A stretch of DNA of 58,000 nt from Adiantum capillus-veneris (Eukaryota > Streptophyta > Polypodiopsida > Polypodiales > Pteridaceae), in contig CM043964.1 of NCBI GenBank assembly GCA_014529385.2, forward strand, positions 228,997 through 286,996. The letters are read 5' to 3'. Made by a program: the position numbers and the translations under genes. Positions 35,931 through 47,653 of this stretch are shown piece by piece. Below the pieces are notes generated by a model. That model was not told the DNA's origin. It saw only the letters and a list, made by a program, of their open reading frames with translations, and searched no databases. Positions within the stretch are counted from its first letter, which is position 1. Each line of letters opens with the position of its first letter.

Positions 35931-38150
35931 TCAATAGTCCACACACAGACGGTATGTACCATTTTTGTTTTTCACTAAAAGGACTGGAGAACAAAAGGGA
36001 GAGGAACTAGGACTCACCATCCCTTTGTCTACCAGCTCTTGTACTTGCCTCATGATCTCCTCTTGTTGAGCTTGTGAGACTCGATAAGGAGGCTTGTTAG
36101 GTGGTGAGCTTCCAGGAAGGAGCTCAATACAATGGTCATCATTCCCTCGTTTTGGAGGTAAGTCCATAGGGATATCATCGATGAACACATCTTGGCATCC
36201 TTTTAGAAAATTAGACAAGTCTAACTCTTCTTGATTCCTACCCTTTACATTTGATGAAACATTAGTATCTTTTAGAGACTCTTTGACAAAAATCATGCAC
36301 GCAGAAACTGAACTCTTCATTGACTTATCAAAAGCAAGAGGGTTTACAAGTGGAATAGTGCGACCATGCTCACTGGCATCTATATACATGTTCTTTCCCC
36401 TGTAGGTGAAGTAGATTCTCCTTTCAGGGAACTTCATGTTGGCAGCCATGCGATCAAACCATGGTGCCCCTAGGATAACATCCTCATGTTGGAGAGGAGA
36501 GATGAAGAAGTCTTCCTTGTCGACATATCTTTGGATATGAAGCCTCAACTTCCCAATTAATGGAGTAACGGAGGCTTGTTGTCCCTTGAAAGTTTCATCA
36601 ACCACTACTATATCTCCCATCTCAAAAGCTTGAATGCCCAGCTTGGTGGCCAACTCCATTGATATGAAGTTAAGAGTAGATCCAGGGTCAAACAAGATGA
36701 AGGCATCATGCTCTCTTACCTTTCCCCAAGCATAGGAAAGTGATGATCCTTTGCAATGAGCATCCTCTTTTGGAGCTTCGATGGTGGAAGCCCTAGGAGT
36801 CTCATTGCGAGTATTCTTCTTGGGGCAAGAATGATAGCGATGTCCTTGATCCCCACACTTGAAACACTTATGGTTCTTGCAAAAAGCTTCAAGCTCTTCA
36901 GGAGAGAGTTTGTTTTTACCTTTGTAGACTCCCTTCTCCTTGGAATGATTATTGTTGTTGTTGGAATTGACTTGGGAAGTATTTTGAACATTGGTTTTCC
37001 CCTTTGCATCATTTTTGTCTTTGTTTTCCATGGGCTTGACATTATGTCTAGACCCTTGATGGAAATTGATGCGTGAAGCAACCATGGTGTGATGGATTAC
37101 TTCGCTAATAGTACCAGGCTTTTGAGAGTTGATGTATTCGGCCATATCTTCAGGTAATCCCGCACAGAATTGCTACCTTTGCTTGGCAAAGTCTATCTTT
37201 TGAAAGAGACTAGCCTTGAGATGTAAATCCCAAAACTTGTCTACATATTTATGGATAGACTCATGGGAGAGGAGCTTCAAGTTGCGCCATTTGGTAAGCA
37301 CTTTGTCCTTTGCATCGCTTGCAAGGAATTGCTTCATGATGGAAACTCGTAGAGTTTTCCATGTCTTTGGGGCTTCAACATTTCCACGAAAGCTAGCCCA
37401 CCATTGACGAGATGATTTTTGGAAGTGCATAGCTACATGGCGTAGCTTAGAGGACTCTGTGAAGCCCTCATCTCCAAAGGCCGCATCAAATTGCTGGATG
37501 AAGGCCAACACTTTCTCGGTAGCACCGAATGTGCCATCATAGGTGAGAAAAGATATACTCTTTCCTCCCTCCTTGAACTTCTTTAGCTTTTGTGACCTTC
37601 GCCATGCAGGAAATGATTTGCGATGTCCTCCCCTCTTGTATTCTCTGGGAGAATAACCATAACTTTCATCAGAAGAGGAGGAAGTTGAAGAAGAAGGAGA
37701 AGAGGGTGACCTCTTCCTAGCCCTTTTCTTCCTTTGTTTCCTCTCTTTCCTTTCAAAGTGATGAGGAGAAGGACTATGTGTTGATCTTTTCCTCTTGGGA
37801 GGAGTGGGCGATCGTCTAGACCGCCATCTTTGTGGAGCCACATCTTCAGAGGAACTTAAACTTTCATTGCTTTCTTGATCTTTGGATTCCTCCTCTTGAA
37901 TGGGAGAGAGTCTTCTTTTGGGGGTCTCTTCAAGAGGCCTCCTAAGCTCTCTCTCGTCTTGGAGAGGAAGGGAAATTCCATAAGCATGAAGTTGTTGAGT
38001 AACTTCGGCTTGCAAAGCAGGGTTGCCCATAGCTTGCTGCAACCTAGTGACGAAATAATTCACAAACATGGGAGCATCATCATTAGCACCTTCATGTGCA
38101 AAATCAAAGCTATCAATGTTCATTCTACTCTCTTGATTATTGTCAGCCAT
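35931..38150 (-). pseudogene. Gypsy-2 gag and protease
   Basis: Start taken at the ATG at 38150 (MADNNQESRMNIDSF); an in-frame ATG at 38192 gives 14 more residues. Residues about 75-190 are extremely rich in Ser/Arg/Lys (RWRSRRSPTPPKRKR, then RARKRSPSSPSSS), like an RS domain. The capsid follows (TEKVLAFIQQFDAAFGDEG, RHVAMHFQKSSRQWWASF), one TAG at 37173, then the zinc knuckle CFKCGDQGHRYHSC near 36860 and protease FILFDPGSTLNFIS, where the usual DSG/DTG triad reads DPG. The frame then enters RT (MVSPSSSPFCSPVLLVKNKNGTYRLCVDY) up to the TGA at 35931. Apart from two stops it is open for 740 codons. Confidence 0.9.
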
Positions 38151-38550
38151 GTTAACAAAATTTATGTATGTACTTAGTGTATGCTTTGGCAATTCAAAAC
38201 CTTAGTTGCCACTTCTCTTAACCTTTAAAAATAAGCTCTTCAGTATCTACACCCACGGCTCGAAGTGGTTAATTATAAAGAGTAGAGGAGTAGGTCTAAC
38301 ATAGCAGAGTTGCCAAGCGCTAGCTCCTTTCGAACTTCTTATGGCTCAATAATGGTAAAGCCGTAGGCAAGTCTAAAAAGACTCCATTATTAAGTCCAAA
38401 GCTCCCGAGGTGTGCACCATCCCCCACATAGTCGGCTCAACAAAACCGATAATAGATCCCTGTTCCACTTACCCTAATATAACTAACAACATCAACCATT
38501 TATAGGCTACTTAAGGACCTCCCTTCTTAAGCAAGAAAAGAGAAACCAAA

Positions 38551-38563
38551 TGCTCTGATACCA
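38551..38563 (-). promoter_or_regulatory. Gypsy-2 primer binding site
   Basis: Minus-strand TGGTATCAGAGCA begins one base after the LTR end (ATTACA-T-TGG). It is complementary to the initiator Met tRNA 3' end. Confidence 0.88.
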
Positions 38564-38564
38564 A

Positions 38565-40186
38565 TGTAATTAAATTGGCCTATTTAATTTGAGAGTAGCG
38601 GAAATTAATGAGAATACTTTTGAGAAATGACTTTGTGAGCATAGCGGGTGAACATAATTGAAGATAGCAACATAATCATAGGAATTAGTTAACTTGGCAT
38701 GAACAATACTTTTGCAAGAGAGAGAATTTAGAGAACATGACAACAGTTGAGGACCGGATTTATGTGGAGCCGGTCCCCCCTCCAATAGGCATTTGTATTA
38801 TGATTTCTCCCATTAAGAGAGACTTGTTACAGTACAATCTTTGTGTTCCTTGTGACCTAGGTGATGCAATGAAGATGGAAAGATTCATGCATCACAAACA
38901 TAACATAAACTTAAAGAAAGCTTTAACTATCCCAAGCCTCAATCCGAAGACCTCAAACACCTTCGAAGGTGGAGAGAGCTAGCAGGGAATGAGGGTAGGG
39001 AAGAGGAAGAAGAAACATTTCGTAGGAGAAAGAATTAGTTCCTCACTTATCATAACTCTTGTTGCTAGCATACATAATAGCATAGTAATGAAGAAGAAGG
39101 AGATGGAAAGCTTAAGCATTGAATCATGGCTCTTGGTTGGATTTGCACTCCATATCCAAGAGTGTTGGTGTAGGCTCTCAACCTCTACTTGCTTGGAGAA
39201 GGAGAGGGAGCTCTTGCACTTTTCATAGCACACAATGAGAGTGTTTGTGAGTGTGTGTGGGTGAGTATACCCCCTAAGCAACCCCCTAGCTTTCTTGGGT
39301 CGAACCCCCCTTGTAGCTCATGCTTGAAGCTCATCGGACCCCTCCAGGCCTAGCCAATCACAAGCATGAGGCATTACAAGCAGCAAGGGTAGCCTTGAGA
39401 CAAGTGTCTCCCTTTCCCCTTTGCAAGAGAGGGCTAGATAAATGCTAAATCAATTAATTAAATCTCATAAATTATTATTGGACCCCTTGGGTGGCCAACC
39501 AATAGGCTTCAGGCACACCATGAGGGCAGCATGAGGAGGAACTTGACAAGTGTCCCTTTTGCTTTCTTTGTACCATGCATGCCTTATGCGAGTGTGTGGG
39601 TGTTCTCTCTCATCCCCCCTCATGTAGGGCCCACCCCCGCCTGGTAGGGATTGAATCTTTGACTTTTTGACACCTCAACCCCTCATGCATAGGCCCAGTT
39701 CCCACTACAAGCTTGACTCATAAGCACTTTAAGCTTGGGGTGGGTTCTCACCTCAAGTGCAACCCTAGCACCTCAAGAATCTCAATAATTAAGCACCTCA
39801 AGCATCTCAAGCACCTCAATCATCATGCACCTCAAGCACCTTAGTCATCAAGCATGACAAGTAGAACAAGCACCTCGAGCTGGGTCGGGTTCTCGATCCT
39901 CAAGCTCAGCCCTAGCTTACCTAAGGTCAAAGGCCTTTTACACACATTATTGGAGGTCTTCAATAAAGCTAACCCTAAGGTATTATTCCCCATTTGTTAG
40001 CATTGATCTTTGATAGAACATCTCTCATTTGGGCCCCTTTACCATTGGCCCTGTGTTGAGATAGATCTATAAGCACATGTCTATATCTTAACACTTGTTC
40101 CCGTTTATTCTCCCACATTAAGTGATCAATTTAATATGAGAAAATCATTTGGGTTGGTTAGATATTAGATATTAGATTTTATGAAA
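38565..40186 (-). mobile_element. Gypsy-2 5' LTR (1,622 bp)
   Basis: Partner of 16174-17854. Plus-strand start TGTAATTAAATTGG; at the other end the expected TG of the minus strand has become TT. It is followed by the duplication TTAAC at 40187-40191. The whole element spans 24,013 bp, about 8.9 kb without Gypsy-1. Confidence 0.92.
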
Positions 40187-40191
40187 TTAAC

Positions 40192-42270
40192 CCCAATGTA
40201 GAGAGTGATACACTTGGAGCCGTACGAATGCAGAAGGACCCCCAAACCTCTTTCATGCACCGTATCTACTTCTCTAGTCGCGTCATGACCCGATCAGTAA
40301 AAGGATTCACCACGGTAGAGCACATGGTGCTTGCATTGACGTTTTCCACTACAAAGTTTTGCTCTTATCTATTGATTAGACCCTTTGTTATTCTAACAAT
40401 GGAAGAAGTCTTTCTGTATGTGATGAAACACATGGATGTCTCATCTAGAATCTCTAAGTGGATCATTAGATTACAAGAGTTTGATTACACTATGCAAGTG
40501 GAGAACTCCACCAGAGCTAGTCTAGCAAGTATTCTTACTCATCATTACTATGAGAAGAAGCTAAAGGTCAACAGAGAAGGCAAAGGAGTAACACCAATGG
40601 TGGAAGCTCCTAAGCTAGACGGAGCTCACTCTCTTTTCTTTGATGATCTTACAAAAGGATAGTGGACCAAGTTGCAGTTGGCATCGTCATTTTTAATGAG
40701 CAAAAGGAAAAGGTCTTCTCTATTGGACAGCCTACAATCCCACTCCCACAACAAAGCAGAGTACGCGGCCCTAATGCTTGGATTAAAACAATGTGTTTTG
40801 TAAGGGGTTCGGTGCCTAAATGTGTTTGGCAATGCCATGCTCTTGATTAAGCAGATAAATGGCACTTGGGTTTGTAAAAATCAGGTTTTCCTTGGCCAAT
40901 TACGCTAGGCTAAGGATCTTTTAAGAAAGTTTGAAGCAGTGAAATTATTTTATGTCCCTAGGACAGAAAATCTAGAAGCAGATGCTCTAGCCAAGCAAAG
41001 AATACAAGATGTTCCCATAGGAGCAAAGTAAATCTTCCCCTCTTTCAGGGTAGCGATACTATGTTTGATATCATCAGCTTCTTAGATACAAGAGAATGTC
41101 CTAAAGGGTATACCAAGGGCTAGAAACAATGGGTTGTCTGAAAGGCAACAAGATACCACCTTATAAACGAACACCTTATACTGTAAGGGAAAAGACCAGA
41201 TCCTCAGGCGAGTGCCAATCTCCAATGAAATCACGAAGGTAATCTAAAGTTTCCACGATGGTGTTTGCAGCGGCCACTTTGCTCTAGATATTACTAGTAG
41301 GAAGATTCTACAGGCAGGATTCTCTTAGTCTAGTCGGAACAGGGTGCATCATTGGTGTAAAACATGTAGAGCGTGTCAAGCATCCACAAACTCCTATCAT
41401 CTCATATGGCCCATTTGAGAAGTGGGGAATAGATGCAATTGGTCCTTTACCAAGGGACCAATTGGAAAAACTGTACATTCTAGTTGTTGTAGACTACATA
41501 ACCTGATGGGCGGAAGCAGCATCCACCACACGCATTACATCCCAAGAAGTGGCAAACTTCATATTGGAGCACATATGTTGCCGCTTTGGCAAATGGTTGG
41601 GGATAATATCTGATAGAGGGCCAGGTTTCATAGGCGACTTGGTGGGAGAACTGATGAAAAATCTAGGTACCACAGCCTGACACTCCACTCCATACTATCC
41701 ACATTGCAATGGTCTAGTAGAAAAGGTAAACGACATGATCTATAAGATCATCACAAAGCAAGTAAATAACCACACAAGTGATTGGGATAAGCATATCATG
41801 GACTCTCTTTGGGCCTACCACACAACATTTCGAACATCACTAGGATTCAGCCCTTTCCATCTGGTATATGGAAAAGAGTCCATTCTACCGATCGAGGTAC
41901 AGATAGCCAGCTTGCGACTCATGGCTAGTCAGTTACAATGCCCAATTGCCCATCTCCGCAACCACACATTGGATCTAGAAAGACTTCAGCTAGACAGGAA
42001 AGATGCAATCAACTACTATATGACGCAAGCAGAACAACCCTGACTCACATTCTATCCAGGGCTTAAGGAAAAGGGTCTGAAGAAAGGCATGTTAGTATTG
42101 AGATATGACAACAGATTTGACACTAGGAAAGATAAGAGGGGCCATTCATCGTCAAAAGGTGATACACCAATGGTAGCTACAAATTCATGGAAGCAGATGG
42201 TTAAATTCACAAGACCAGAGTCAATGGATGGAGTCTCATAAAAGGTACTTCTTAAGGTTTGATCCGGAGT
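40192..42270 (+). pseudogene. Gypsy-3 (Tat-like), 3' half: RNase H, second RNase H, integrase
   Basis: The frame resumes after the duplication: IYFSSRVMTRSVKGFTTVEH and FDYTMQVENSTRASLASIL (first RNase H). At about 40620-41030 a second, different RNase H appears in pieces: NKAEYAALMLGLKQC, LLIKQINGTWVCKNQVF, RKFEAVKLFYVPRTENLEAD and ALAKQ. This is the archaeal-type RNase H that marks the Tat lineage. Integrase follows: CKTCRACQAS, WGIDAIGP, IISDRGPGF, NGLVEKVN (D, D, E all present) and LWAYHTTFRTSLGFSPFHLVYGKESILPIEVQ. Multiple stops and frame changes break it. No LTR was found beyond the end. Confidence 0.85.
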
Positions 42271-42544
42271 TCATGGTAGATATTCAAGAGGAGGGAGAAC
42301 CCTCCAATTCCGTTGCTAGAGAATGAGAAGCAGAGCTAGAGGCATGAATGCCTCTAGCCAGAAGGGGAGGGCTAATGAGGACCGGCTTTCGGAGCCGCGG
42401 CCTTGGAAACAAACGCCACTTGGGGGGAGCCTTAAAAAATATACAAAAAAACATTTTTTTCCTTGTTGTAGCACCGCCACTCCTCCATGCTTGTTCATCA
42501 ACAGAAGGCCCCCCCCCCCCTGGCATCACCCTCTCCCTCACCTC

Positions 42545-42604
<60 letters not shown>

Positions 42605-42617
42605 CGCCCTCCCCCCC
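42271..42617. other. Non-coding stretch with C tract and (CT)n before Gypsy-4
   Basis: Contains a perfect 9-bp stem (TAGAGGCAT/ATGCCTCTA, about 42339-42358), a C14-like run near 42511, and a CT run at 42549-42601 followed by CGCTCGCCC and seven C residues. Gypsy-4 is inserted directly into that C run. Open frames here are repeat artefacts. Confidence 0.6.
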
Positions 42618-43762
42618 TGTAATAGGACTAGTTTTTGAAGTTCTTAAAGTCGAAAAGAATGTAGCAGGGCATATCTTTCGTTAGTACGATTTGAAAGATT
42701 GTTGAATAGTCTATTAAATAGAGCTTATACGAATGAGTTGAGATATTAAGAGAGAACATATATATATATATATTTTTAAGTAATACACTAAAGACGGATT
42801 TGATAAAGATTAATGAATAACAGATAGTCTGTCTATGAACAGTAAAATTGAGATTTTTATTAATATCAATGTTTTATATTTATGTGTTTTAGCTTAAAAT
42901 GCATGGGTAGGCTTAAACTAAGTTGTAAAAGTAGTGGAGACCCAAAAATAGAGGTTTTATAAGTTGCGACCTAAAAGTTGCGTTTTTAACCAAACAGAGA
43001 TGTTTTTCGCAATTCTGTCCGCGATGCCTTGTAGACCAGACCTATTCCCGTCGTTTTGAGTACCTGGATTGCTCTGTTCTGAGTTCGTTCGTAAAAGTTA
43101 TGATGAAAACAAACAGAAGGCAGCAGCAGTGTAGTGTACACAGGGACAGACAGACATACAACATCATACAGTTCTCCCTGCTATCAACCAAGAAGTGGAT
43201 TGTTTCTTCATGATAGAGTATGAAAATTGAGATTATGAAGGTATATAATTATGTTTTTTTACTTTGATTATCATGATGAATTGGTTGCACGAGTATGTTC
43301 TTTTGGCTATTTTGTAGACGATGCAGAAATCAATGTGTGAAACAGGATCTGTACAAAGTGTCATGATAAAAATCTAACCTTTACGGATCGCTTAGCGATC
43401 ACGTTCTTATATTATTCTCGCAGGTATACTCGGTACGAAAATCGTGCAGGCTTTTCGAGGAAAAGAAGGATAAAAGCACGACGGGTGGTGCGTTTGGGGA
43501 TCATTCACCGATCTCTTCTTCTACGAGTGCGAGTGCGAGTGCGAGTGAGAGTGAGAGTGCGAGTGCGAGTGCGAGTGCGAGTGAGACGCTGCATGCAAGC
43601 GAACTGAAGCTCGGGGCTGATCGGGAGGTTCAAGCTCCGTACAACGGAGTGCGTCCATATATTTTTCTCCTCTGTTGTATCAAAACTCTACAAAGATTCA
43701 TCAATACAAAGATCTCTTTCTCTATCTTTTTCTATCGATCTCTATTATTCGGTTCCCGTGAC
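42618..43762 (+). mobile_element. Gypsy-4 5' LTR (1,145 bp)
   Basis: Starts TGTAATAGGACTAG and ends GGTTCCCGTGAC(A). It is nearly identical to 47654-48802: by eye about 9 substitutions, a TA-repeat length difference and one extra GAGTGA hexamer in the partner. It contains a GAGTGC/GAGTGA hexamer array at about 43524-43584. Confidence 0.95.
43524..43584. repeat. GAGTGC hexamer array in Gypsy-4 5' LTR
   Basis: About ten GAGTGC/GAGTGA units. The matching array in the 3' LTR at 48559-48625 has one more GAGTGA unit. Confidence 0.9.
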
Positions 43763-43766
43763 AATT

Positions 43767-43782
43767 GGTATCAGAGCAAGCG
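43767..43782 (+). promoter_or_regulatory. Gypsy-4 primer binding site
   Basis: TGGTATCAGAGCAAGC, 4-5 bp after the LTR, complementary to the initiator Met tRNA 3' end. Confidence 0.9.
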
Positions 43783-43795
43783 GTTGATTCTGGAC

Positions 43796-44640
43796 ATGGA
43801 AGGATACGAGAGGAGGATGAAGGAGCAAGAAGACCTGATTTGGCGACTATGATCGAGAAGATCTGAAAATTGCAAATCGAGAGTGTGCTGAGGCTCTGTG
43901 GGGCAAAGCAGCACGAGAGCTTGATATCTATGTAGACCTTGATGCCAACATGAAGGTGAAAACCATGCTAATCCACCTGGAAACAATAATCATCGTGGTG
44001 GCACTGGGTACCGCCAAAAGAAACGATGACGATATGGGAGAAGCGACAACCAAATCATTCTTAACGAAGGCTAAGCTTAAAGAGTTTGATGGCATAAGAA
44101 AGATATGCGAAGATTTAGAAGCGTGGATTGAAGAACTCAAAGATTGGGATTATACTTTCAATATCGAGAACACGACCACGAGACTTTCGAATGCTCGAGC
44201 AAGGTGATCGATAAGACAATACGTACCAAGATGGCTCAATTGAAGACTTTTGGCGATGCGTACGATAAAGGTAAGTCATCTACCCCTTCTTTGTGATGTT
44301 TTATGTCTTTGATACGTCCTTTGAAAGCTTCTGTGAGATCGAATTTATGCGTAGTAGTTGAGATTAAAATTTGAATTTCTTAATTGATTTGGATAGTATT
44401 CATTGCTTCTTATCGTCTAAATTGATTGAAAAATTAAACTTGAAATTAAATCGAGAAGTTAAAAGACTTGTGGACTTAACTAGTGATAATAATAGTTTCA
44501 CGAAAGAGTTAGTAGAATTTTTATTTTTTTTCTTTGAAGAGTCGGAAGTATAACGATGATTTCTATATCATAAACATTGATATGCATGATGTTATCATTG
44601 GTATCAATTACATCATTGAAAATCATCTTTTGATTGATTG
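43796..44640 (+). pseudogene. Gypsy-4 gag and protease remnants
   Basis: The ATG at 43796 opens only 19 codons before a TGA. Short gag-like pieces follow (43950-44207) without a recognisable zinc knuckle. At 44371-44553 a protease-like stretch reads FLIDLDSIHCFLSSKLIEKL, where the catalytic D-S/T-G triad has become D-L-D, and near 44570 DMHDVIIGINYI matches the protease C-terminal hydrophobic-glycine motif. The gag-protease region is only about 1.1 kb and appears partly deleted as well as mutated. Confidence 0.65.
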
Positions 44641-44829
44641 TTAAGAAAGAAAAATATATCTTTAATCATTTGATGATGATAAGCCACACTCTTTGTGGAA
44701 AGAAAGAGATTCTAAATCTAATTTTGGCAATGGAATTGATAAGGTGACTTAAATAAGAGTGTGAGACGTTGCTTGTGTTTGCTAATGAGATTAAAGAGAA
44801 TCTGGAGATAAACATAAAGAGACAAATCT

Positions 44830-46457
44830 AGAATTTATAGAGGATCTCTTACATGAATTTAAGGATGTGTTTCCGGACGATATTCCTGGTATGCCTCTGC
44901 CTAGAGCGGTAGACCACGCCATAGATCTATATCCAGCTTATTCAAGAGCTCCATACAGGTTCAATATTGATGAGCTTAAAGAGCTCAAGATACAACTTGA
45001 TGATCTTTTGAAAAAAGGGTTTCATTAAGCCTAGTGTATCTCCTTGGGGTAGTCTTGTGTTATTCAAAAAGAAAAAGGATGGTACATATAGGTTATACAT
45101 CGACTATAGGGGATTAAACAAACAGACCATTAAGAACAAATATCCTCTTCCTCACATAGATGAATTGCTTAGTCATTTGAGTGGTGCCACAATATTTTCA
45201 AAGGTTGATCTTCGTTCTGGCTACCATCAAATCTGCATTAAGGTCGAGGACATTCCAAAGATTTCTTTTCGTACACGTTATGGACATTATGAATTTAGAG
45301 TTCTTGCTTTTGGTTTGACTAATGCACCAACAACTTTCATGTGCTTAATGAATAATATTTTTCACCCGTATCTTGATGACTTCATTCTGGTATTCTTGGA
45401 TAATATTTTTGTGTATTCTACGAATGAAGAAGATAATGCATTGCACTTAAAGAAAACATTTGAGGTTTTGCGTGAACATAAATTGTATGCCAAAGCAAGT
45501 AAGTATTCTTTTGCAAAGGATCAAATTGTGTATTTGGGAAGAGTGATTTCTAAAGAGGGGATTCACATTGATCTTGATAAAGTTAAGACTATGTTACTAA
45601 GAGATGTAAGAAGCTTTATGGATCTAGCACAATATGAGAGAGCACACATTAAAGATTTCTCTAAGATAGCAAGTCTTTTGACCGAATTGACCAAGAAAGA
45701 CAAGGGTTTTGTGTGGACTTCTAGCTGTGAGACTGCTTTTGAGACCTTGAAGGCTAAAATAGCGGAAAATTATGTTTTAAAAGTTCCTGAGATGGGCAAA
45801 CCATTTGTTGTGTCCTGTGACTCTAGTGGTTAACAATTAGGTTGTGTTTTGACACAAGAAGGAAGAGTGGTTGCATATGAGTTTAGGAAATTAAGACGAC
45901 ATGAATTGAACTATCCAACACATGATCTAGAATTACTTGCTGTTGTTCATGCATTGAAGCATTGGCGTCATCTCTTGCTTGGTGTAAAATTTGAATTGCG
46001 TACTGATCATCAAAACTTGAAGTATATTTTCACTCAGCCATTGTTAAATAACAGACAAAGAAGATGGATTGAATTGCTGGCTGAGTATGACTTTGATTTG
46101 AAGTATTTGTGTGAAAAAGAAAATAAAGTTGCAGATGCATTGAGTCGTACGCCCATGGGTAATTTGTTGACTGTTGCGCGATCCAATTTGATTGATGATA
46201 TGCATGCTGAAGTTGAAAATGATTCTTTTTATATGCCTATTTTGAAATTCTTGCGTGAGAATATTGGTGAGAGGTATGAGAACAGATATCACTTGTATAA
46301 GGAAAATCTGTATTATTATGACCGCTTGTGTATTCCTACAAATTCTGCTTTCAAGAGTCAAATTTTGCATGAGTGTCATAATTCAACTTTTTCTGGTCAT
46401 CCTAGATTGAATAAGACACATGAAAAGATTAAAAGCTCATTCTTTTTCCGCGTATGA
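44830..46457 (+). pseudogene. Gypsy-4 reverse transcriptase and RNase H
   Basis: From FIEDLLHEFKDVFPDDIPGMPLP (about 44830) the frame runs to KKGFH, shifts by one base near 45025, and continues as YRLYIDYRGLNKQTIKNKYPLP, FSKVDLRSGYHQI and FGLTNAPTTFM. The catalytic box reads VFLDNIFVYS: the second Asp is Asn (codon at 45402). After an in-frame TAA at 45831, RNase H continues with GCVLTQEGRVVAYEFRKLRRHELNYPTHDLELLAVVHALKHWR-type text and TDHQNLKYIF, then EKENKVADALSRTP. The frame ends at 46457 because of a one-base loss in a T run. Confidence 0.92.
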
Positions 46458-47613
46458 AATTGGATGTTAAGAATTATGTGCGTGAATGCTTTCAATGTCA
46501 ACAAGTTAAGATTGAACATAAGAGGATACTTGGTGACCTTCAACCCTTAGACATTCCTTTACAGAAGTGGGAGTATATATCCATGGACTTTATCATTAGA
46601 CTTCCTACTACTCATGGAGGGTATGATTCGATCTTTCTGGTGGTAGATAGACTCACAACACAAGCTCACTTCTTTCCTGTAAAAATAACTTATACTGCAT
46701 TGACCATTGCATACTTGTTTATGAAAGAGATATTTCCTTTGCATGGCATGTCCAAGAGCATAGTGTCTGACAGAGATTCTAAGTTCACTTCTCATTTCTG
46801 GAGAGCAACTTTTGACTCTATAGGTACCCAGTTACGCATGTCTACTGCTTTTCATCCTCAAACAGATGGGGAAACGGAGAGAGTGAATCGTATTCTAGAA
46901 GATATGTTACAAATGTATGTCAATGAAAACCAATCTAATTGGAATGAATATCTGCCTTTGGTGGTTGAATTTGCATATAACAGTTCATATCATTCATCTA
47001 TTAGGATGACTCCGTTTGAGGCAATGTATGGCTATAACTATCCTACACCTATTCATTTTCTTAATTCGAGGAATAAGGTAGAACTGTCACATGAGATGCT
47101 TGAGAAAATGGATAGCGAGTTGGCCAAAATCAGGGGGAATATTAGAGAATCTCAAAAGAGACATAAACTGTATTATGACAAGAAACATCGTGTTGTGGAG
47201 TATGAAACTGGTGATATAGTTTTTTAAAGGTTATTCTTGAGAAGTCTCGTTTAATTCTTGGAAATGATAGAAGATTGTCTCCGCGATTTGTTGGTCCATT
47301 TAAAATTTTGAAGCGCATTGGTTCATTAGGTTACAAATTGGAATTGCCTTCTCATGTTAAAGTGCATCATGTATTCTATGTGAGTTTATTGAAAAAGTAT
47401 GTTCCTAATGTGCATCATGTTTTAGAGGACAACTCTAAGTTGAAAGATGACGGACCATTGACTGTAGAACCAGACTTAGTATTAGATAGGCGTTTTAAAC
47501 ATTTGAGAAATAGAGACATTGTGGAAAATTTGGTTAAGTGGCAGAACTATCCAGTAGAGGATGCATCATGGATTGATCTTAGTGTTTTGCAAACAGAATT
47601 TTCCTCTCTTTAG
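46454..47613 (+). pseudogene. Gypsy-4 integrase with chromodomain
   Basis: The zinc-binding part is HECHNSTFSGHPRLNKT (previous frame) plus VRECFQCQQVKIEH. The core has ISMDFIIRLP, SIVSDRDSKFTS and HPQTDGETERVNR, so D, D, E are intact. A stop at 47225 precedes the C-terminal module PRFVGPFKILKRIGSLGYKLELP, VHHVFYVSLLKKYVP and a chromodomain-like end PDLVLDRRFKHLRNRDIVE...VKWQNYPVEDASW. The gene stops at 47611. This places Gypsy-4 in the chromovirus branch. Confidence 0.92.
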
Positions 47614-47642
47614 ACCAACTCTGAGGACAGAGTTAATTGTGA

Positions 47643-47653
47643 TAAGGGGAGAA
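47643..47653 (+). promoter_or_regulatory. Gypsy-4 polypurine tract
   Basis: TAAGGGGAGAA directly before the 3' LTR. Confidence 0.85.
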
